DNA from: Caldilineae bacterium
GTDB taxonomy: Bacteria > Chloroflexota > Anaerolineae > J102
Assembly: GCA_003694905.1 (NCBI GenBank)
Contig: RFJM01000390.1
Span: 1-7,990 of the forward strand
Direction of reading: 5' to 3'
Length of the DNA stretch: 7,990 bases
The translations under genes and the position numbers were made by a program. The notes beneath the pieces were generated by a model. That model was not told the origin of the DNA, did no database searches, and worked only from the letters and a program-made list of their open reading frames with translations. Positions 5,587 through 7,990 of this stretch are shown here, piece after piece (position 1 is the first letter of the stretch; each line of letters opens with the position of its first letter).

Positions 5587-6576
5587 TTATCCACCCACGG
5601 TCATGCCTTCCTTTTTCTCGGCCAACAGTTCCTGCACCGCGGCATCGTCGCCGTAGTTCTCACGATAGCGTTGCACGAATTCCTCCAGCGTATAGTAGTG
5701 GTTCTGGGTGCCGGTGTGCTCGATCACATAGACGGCAGCCAGATTGGCCAGACGCAGGGTCGTGGGCCAGGGCCAGCGTCGGGAGAGCCCCGTCAACAGG
5801 CCGGCCCGAAACGCGTCACCCACACCCGTGGGTTCCACCACCGCTCTGGGCTTTGCCGGTGGCGCATGGTATTCGGCTTCGCGGGTGTAGGCGCTGGACC
5901 CCTCCGGCCCGCGCGTGACCACCAGAACATCCACGTGCTCCAACAAGCCCGCTTCATCCAGACCGCTAAGCTTCTTGGCCATCTCCAGCTCATAGTCGTT
6001 GACCGTTAGCACACTGGCTCCTTGCAGGCTCTCCATGAATGCCTCGCGGTCGATGCGGGCCAGTTGCTGACTGGGGTCGTAAACGAACTTGATCCCCAGC
6101 TCGCGGCATTGGCGCGCATAGCGTCGCATCGCTTCGGGATCGTTGGGCGAGATGATCACCCAGTCGATTTCGTCGGGATTGAGGTCATGAAAACTCAGTT
6201 CGCGGGCCCGCGCCATGGCGCCCGTGTGGAACGAGGCAATCTGGTTGTGGTCGAGATCGGTGATTACCGTGAAGGTCGCCGTGAATTCGTCCTCGTAGAC
6301 CACGGTGAGGGAGGTATCGACTCCCACGCTGCGGAGCCAGCGATTGTAGTCCTCGAAATCGCTGCCGGCCGTGCCCATGAGCTTGGGACGGTTCCCCAGC
6401 AGGGCCAGGCTGTAGGCAATGTTGGGGGCGCATCCCCCTCGGTGGCGCTCCTTCTCGTCCACCAGGAAACTGACGGACAGGTGGGAGAGATGGTCGGGCA
6501 GGATGTGATCCCTGAAACGGCCCGGGAAACGCATGAGGTAGTCCCAGGCAATGGAACCGGTGACGATGATAGACAT
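5587..6576 (-). CDS. Adenosine kinase, PfkB (ribokinase-like) family, AdoK type
   Basis: The 329-aa product is a PfkB-fold kinase predicted to turn adenosine plus ATP into AMP plus ADP. The N-terminus (TGSIAWDYLMRFPGRF, residues 6-21), SFLVD at 36-40, Gly47-Gly48, DPSQQLAR and GTQ near the C-terminus closely match what I recall of mycobacterial adenosine kinase (Rv2202c). The PfkB C-terminal signature TGVGDAFRAG is present, with catalytic Asp254. The reading frame stays open upstream to 6879, but that part would overlap the phosphatase gene out of frame and encodes Arg/Pro-rich nonsense, so the ATG at 6576 is chosen. No clear ribosome binding site precedes it. Standing next to ahcY, it would consume the adenosine AhcY releases. 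A broader nucleoside or sugar specificity cannot be ruled out from sequence. Confidence 0.88.
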   Translation of the reverse strand: MSIIVTGSIAWDYLMRFPGRFRDHILPDHLSHLSVSFLVDEKERHRGGCAPNIAYSLALLGNRPKLMGTAGSDFEDYNRWLRSVGVDTSLTVVYEDEFTATFTVITDLDHNQIASFHTGAMARARELSFHDLNPDEIDWVIISPNDPEAMRRYARQCRELGIKFVYDPSQQLARIDREAFMESLQGASVLTVNDYELEMAKKLSGLDEAGLLEHVDVLVVTRGPEGSSAYTREAEYHAPPAKPRAVVEPTGVGDAFRAGLLTGLSRRWPWPTTLRLANLAAVYVIEHTGTQNHYYTLEEFVQRYRENYGDDAAVQELLAEKKEGMTVGG

Positions 6577-6629
6577 GGCTGATGAAGGGATGGTGAGATG
6601 GCCGGAAGGTCGAAGTCGTGAACGTGGAT

Positions 6630-7265
6630 TCAAACCAGGGCGTCGATGAAGGGCAGCAATCCTCTCAGGTCGGGCAGGGTGATATGGGCGGCGGCCGAGA
6701 CCTCTGGGCTGCGGGGGCGCACGGCTACGGCGTGGCCCACCTCGCGGAAGGCCGGGATGTCGGCGGTGCTGTCGCCTGCGCTCAGACACTGGTCGGGTGT
6801 CACGCCCCAGCGCTGCAACAGGTCGCGCACGATGGGGCCCTTGCCGCCCCAGGGTACTCGCACGGTCATGGAACCGCACAGCCGCTCGCCGTCATGGTCC
6901 AGGCGGTTACAGATGGCGTCGGCAGCACCCAGTTCGGCAGCCACCCGCTCGACGTGCAGGTCGAAGCCGGAACTGAGCAGGATGAAGGGGATGCCGCGCT
7001 CTCTGAGGCCGGCGGCCATCTCGTGAGCACCCGGCACATAGGGGTTGCGTTGCAAGATGGCCCGGGCTTCGGCGACGGTACGGCCCTTCCATTCACCGGC
7101 ATCCAGTTGGGCAAATTGCTCGTAGGTGATCTCTCCGGCGAGAAAGCGGGCCAGGTGACGCGCGCCGGCTTCTTCGGTTCCGAAGTGTCGATGCAAGAAG
7201 GTGTAGGGGTCGTGTTCCTCCGTGATGACGCCGTCGACGTCGAAAATGGCCAGGCGAATGGGCAT
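6630..7265 (-). CDS. HAD-superfamily phosphatase, phosphoserine-phosphatase-like, substrate unassigned
   Basis: The 211-aa protein has all four HAD motifs: DVDGVI with nucleophile Asp9 and acid/base Asp11, LSSG at 97-100, Lys142 (GGKG), and GDSTADIP with Asp165 and Asp169. A helical cap lies between motifs I and II (about 15-75), as in the HAD-IB / SerB group. SerB-specific substrate residues are not evident, so phosphoserine phosphatase is only one option. It lies between mtnA (28-nt gap) and the adenosine kinase (53-nt gap). This suggests a role in methylthioribose-phosphate salvage, like the MtnX phosphatase, or housecleaning of a phosphorylated nucleoside or sugar. No strong ribosome binding site precedes the ATG at 7265; the start is supported by the hydrophobic first strand RLAIF leading into motif I. 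Confidence 0.85.
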   Translation of the reverse strand: MPIRLAIFDVDGVITEEHDPYTFLHRHFGTEEAGARHLARFLAGEITYEQFAQLDAGEWKGRTVAEARAILQRNPYVPGAHEMAAGLRERGIPFILLSSGFDLHVERVAAELGAADAICNRLDHDGERLCGSMTVRVPWGGKGPIVRDLLQRWGVTPDQCLSAGDSTADIPAFREVGHAVAVRPRSPEVSAAAHITLPDLRGLLPFIDALV

Positions 7266-7293
7266 AGATTCGAGCTAAGCTTCGGCTGAGAGG

Positions 7294-7990
7294 CTAGGCT
7301 GTCTGCGGTGCGGTGATGCGGGCTTCGGCCCGTTTCTTGGCCGCAGCCAGGGTATCCTTGAAGGGCGGATAGCAGATACCCTCTTCGGTGATGATGCCGG
7401 TGAGGTAGCGATGGGGTGTGATATCGAAGGCAGGATTATAGACGGGAACCTGCTCCGGCGCGACCGGCTGGCCAAGGACGGTGGCCACCTCCTCCCATCC
7501 CCGTTCCTCGATGGGAATGTGGTCTCCGTCGGGAAGGGAGAGGTCGATGGTCGAGGTGGGCACAACCGAATAGCAGGGGATGCCGTTTTCCTGAGCCAGG
7601 ACGGCCAGGTGATAGGAGCCGATCTTGTTGGCGACATCGCCGTTGGCGGCCACTCTGTCCGCACCGAACAACACCACATCGACTTTGCCCTGCCGCATGA
7701 GCAGACCGGCGGCACTGTCGACGATAAGGTGCATGGGGATATTGTCGCGCATCAGTTCCCAGGCCGTCAGTCGCGCGCCTTGCAGTCGCGGGCGGGTCTC
7801 GTCGACCCACACGTGGATTTGTCTCCCTGCCTCATGGGCCGCGCGTATGACGCCGAGTGCAGTGCCGTAGTCAACCGTAGCCAGGGAACCGGTATTGCAA
7901 TGGTGGAGGATGTTGGCACCGAAGGGGATGACGGCCAGACCATGCCGGCCGATGCGCCGGTTGACAGCGACGTCTTCTTCGGCCATACGC
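7294..7990 (-). CDS. mtnA: Methylthioribose-1-phosphate isomerase (5' end outside window)
   Basis: This enzyme converts 5-methylthioribose-1-phosphate to 5-methylthioribulose-1-phosphate in methylthioadenosine salvage. It belongs to the eIF-2B alpha/beta/delta-like family. The visible part, about 230 residues, carries the catalytic Cys in HHCNTGSLAT and, 80 residues later, the catalytic Asp in FGADRVAANGD, the same spacing as Cys160 and Asp240 of the Bacillus subtilis enzyme. WVDETRP, LQGARLTAWEL and YNPAFDITP are also typical. By that alignment about 130 N-terminal residues lie beyond the right edge. The ATG at 7986 is internal, since the frame stays open to the edge. The stop is TAG at 7294-7296. 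Related ribose-1,5-bisphosphate isomerases belong to the same superfamily, but the match here is to MtnA. Confidence 0.95.
   Translation of the reverse strand, partial: RMAEEDVAVNRRIGRHGLAVIPFGANILHHCNTGSLATVDYGTALGVIRAAHEAGRQIHVWVDETRPRLQGARLTAWELMRDNIPMHLIVDSAAGLLMRQGKVDVVLFGADRVAANGDVANKIGSYHLAVLAQENGIPCYSVVPTSTIDLSLPDGDHIPIEERGWEEVATVLGQPVAPEQVPVYNPAFDITPHRYLTGIITEEGICYPPFKDTLAAAKKRAEARITAPQTA

Noticed and set aside
2789..5656. 955-codon plus-strand ORF opposite metK and ahcY
   Set aside because: It is fully antisense to two clear, conserved genes, its product is His/Gly/Val/Asp-rich with no recognisable domain, and long antisense frames are common in GC-rich DNA with strong codon bias.
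6577..6879. N-terminal extension of the adenosine kinase frame by 101 codons
   Set aside because: It overlaps the phosphatase gene out of frame, is Arg/Pro-rich without conservation, and the known AdoK N-terminus begins exactly at the ATG at 6576.

Overview
This window is GC-rich bacterial chromosome (roughly 60% G+C by eye). Seven genes lie on the minus strand, and a short C-terminal scrap of a plus-strand gene sits at the left edge. There is no sign of mobile elements, CRISPR, rRNA or tRNA. Several features suggest, but do not prove, a Chloroflexota (Anaerolineae/Caldilineae-like) or deep-branching actinobacterial-type host: a short S-adenosylhomocysteine hydrolase (425 aa, Thermotoga/cyanobacteria-like), an adenosine kinase close to the mycobacterial AdoK type, AAGGAG ribosome binding sites, and high GC3.

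Layout, following transcription from right to left. Block A (7990 to about 2839) is an S-adenosylmethionine (SAM) recycling and salvage cluster. It runs mtnA (5' end outside the window), a HAD-family phosphatase, an AdoK-type adenosine kinase, a 125-nt leader-like gap, ahcY, a 45-nt gap holding a strong RNA hairpin, and metK. It ends in a 12-bp hairpin at 2839-2875 that looks like an intrinsic terminator with a weak U-tract. Block B (2835 to about 169) is a separate two-gene unit: a thiamine-diphosphate (ThDP) dependent enzyme of the acetolactate synthase / benzaldehyde lyase / 2-hydroxyacyl-CoA lyase superfamily, followed 7 nt later by a short-chain dehydrogenase/reductase (SDR) whose ribosome binding site lies in the last codons of the upstream gene. 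A candidate promoter for block B overlaps the block A terminator. Block B ends in a 12-bp inverted repeat at 169-198 that faces the convergent plus-strand gene ending at 81.

How the genes fit together. MetK makes SAM and methyltransferases turn it into S-adenosylhomocysteine. AhcY splits this into homocysteine and adenosine, and the adenosine kinase removes adenosine as AMP, which pulls the reversible AhcY reaction forward. MtnA handles the other by-product route, methylthioadenosine, after conversion to methylthioribose-1-phosphate. The HAD phosphatase between mtnA and the kinase is a candidate for an unassigned dephosphorylation step in salvage. The ThDP enzyme and SDR probably form and then reduce or oxidise an alpha-hydroxy-carbonyl compound, but the substrate cannot be read from sequence.

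I see no convincing new defence, mobile or exotic system. The points most worth a second look are the hairpin in front of metK, the 125-nt ahcY leader, the Cys-Asp replacement in the ThDP motif, and the unassigned phosphatase.
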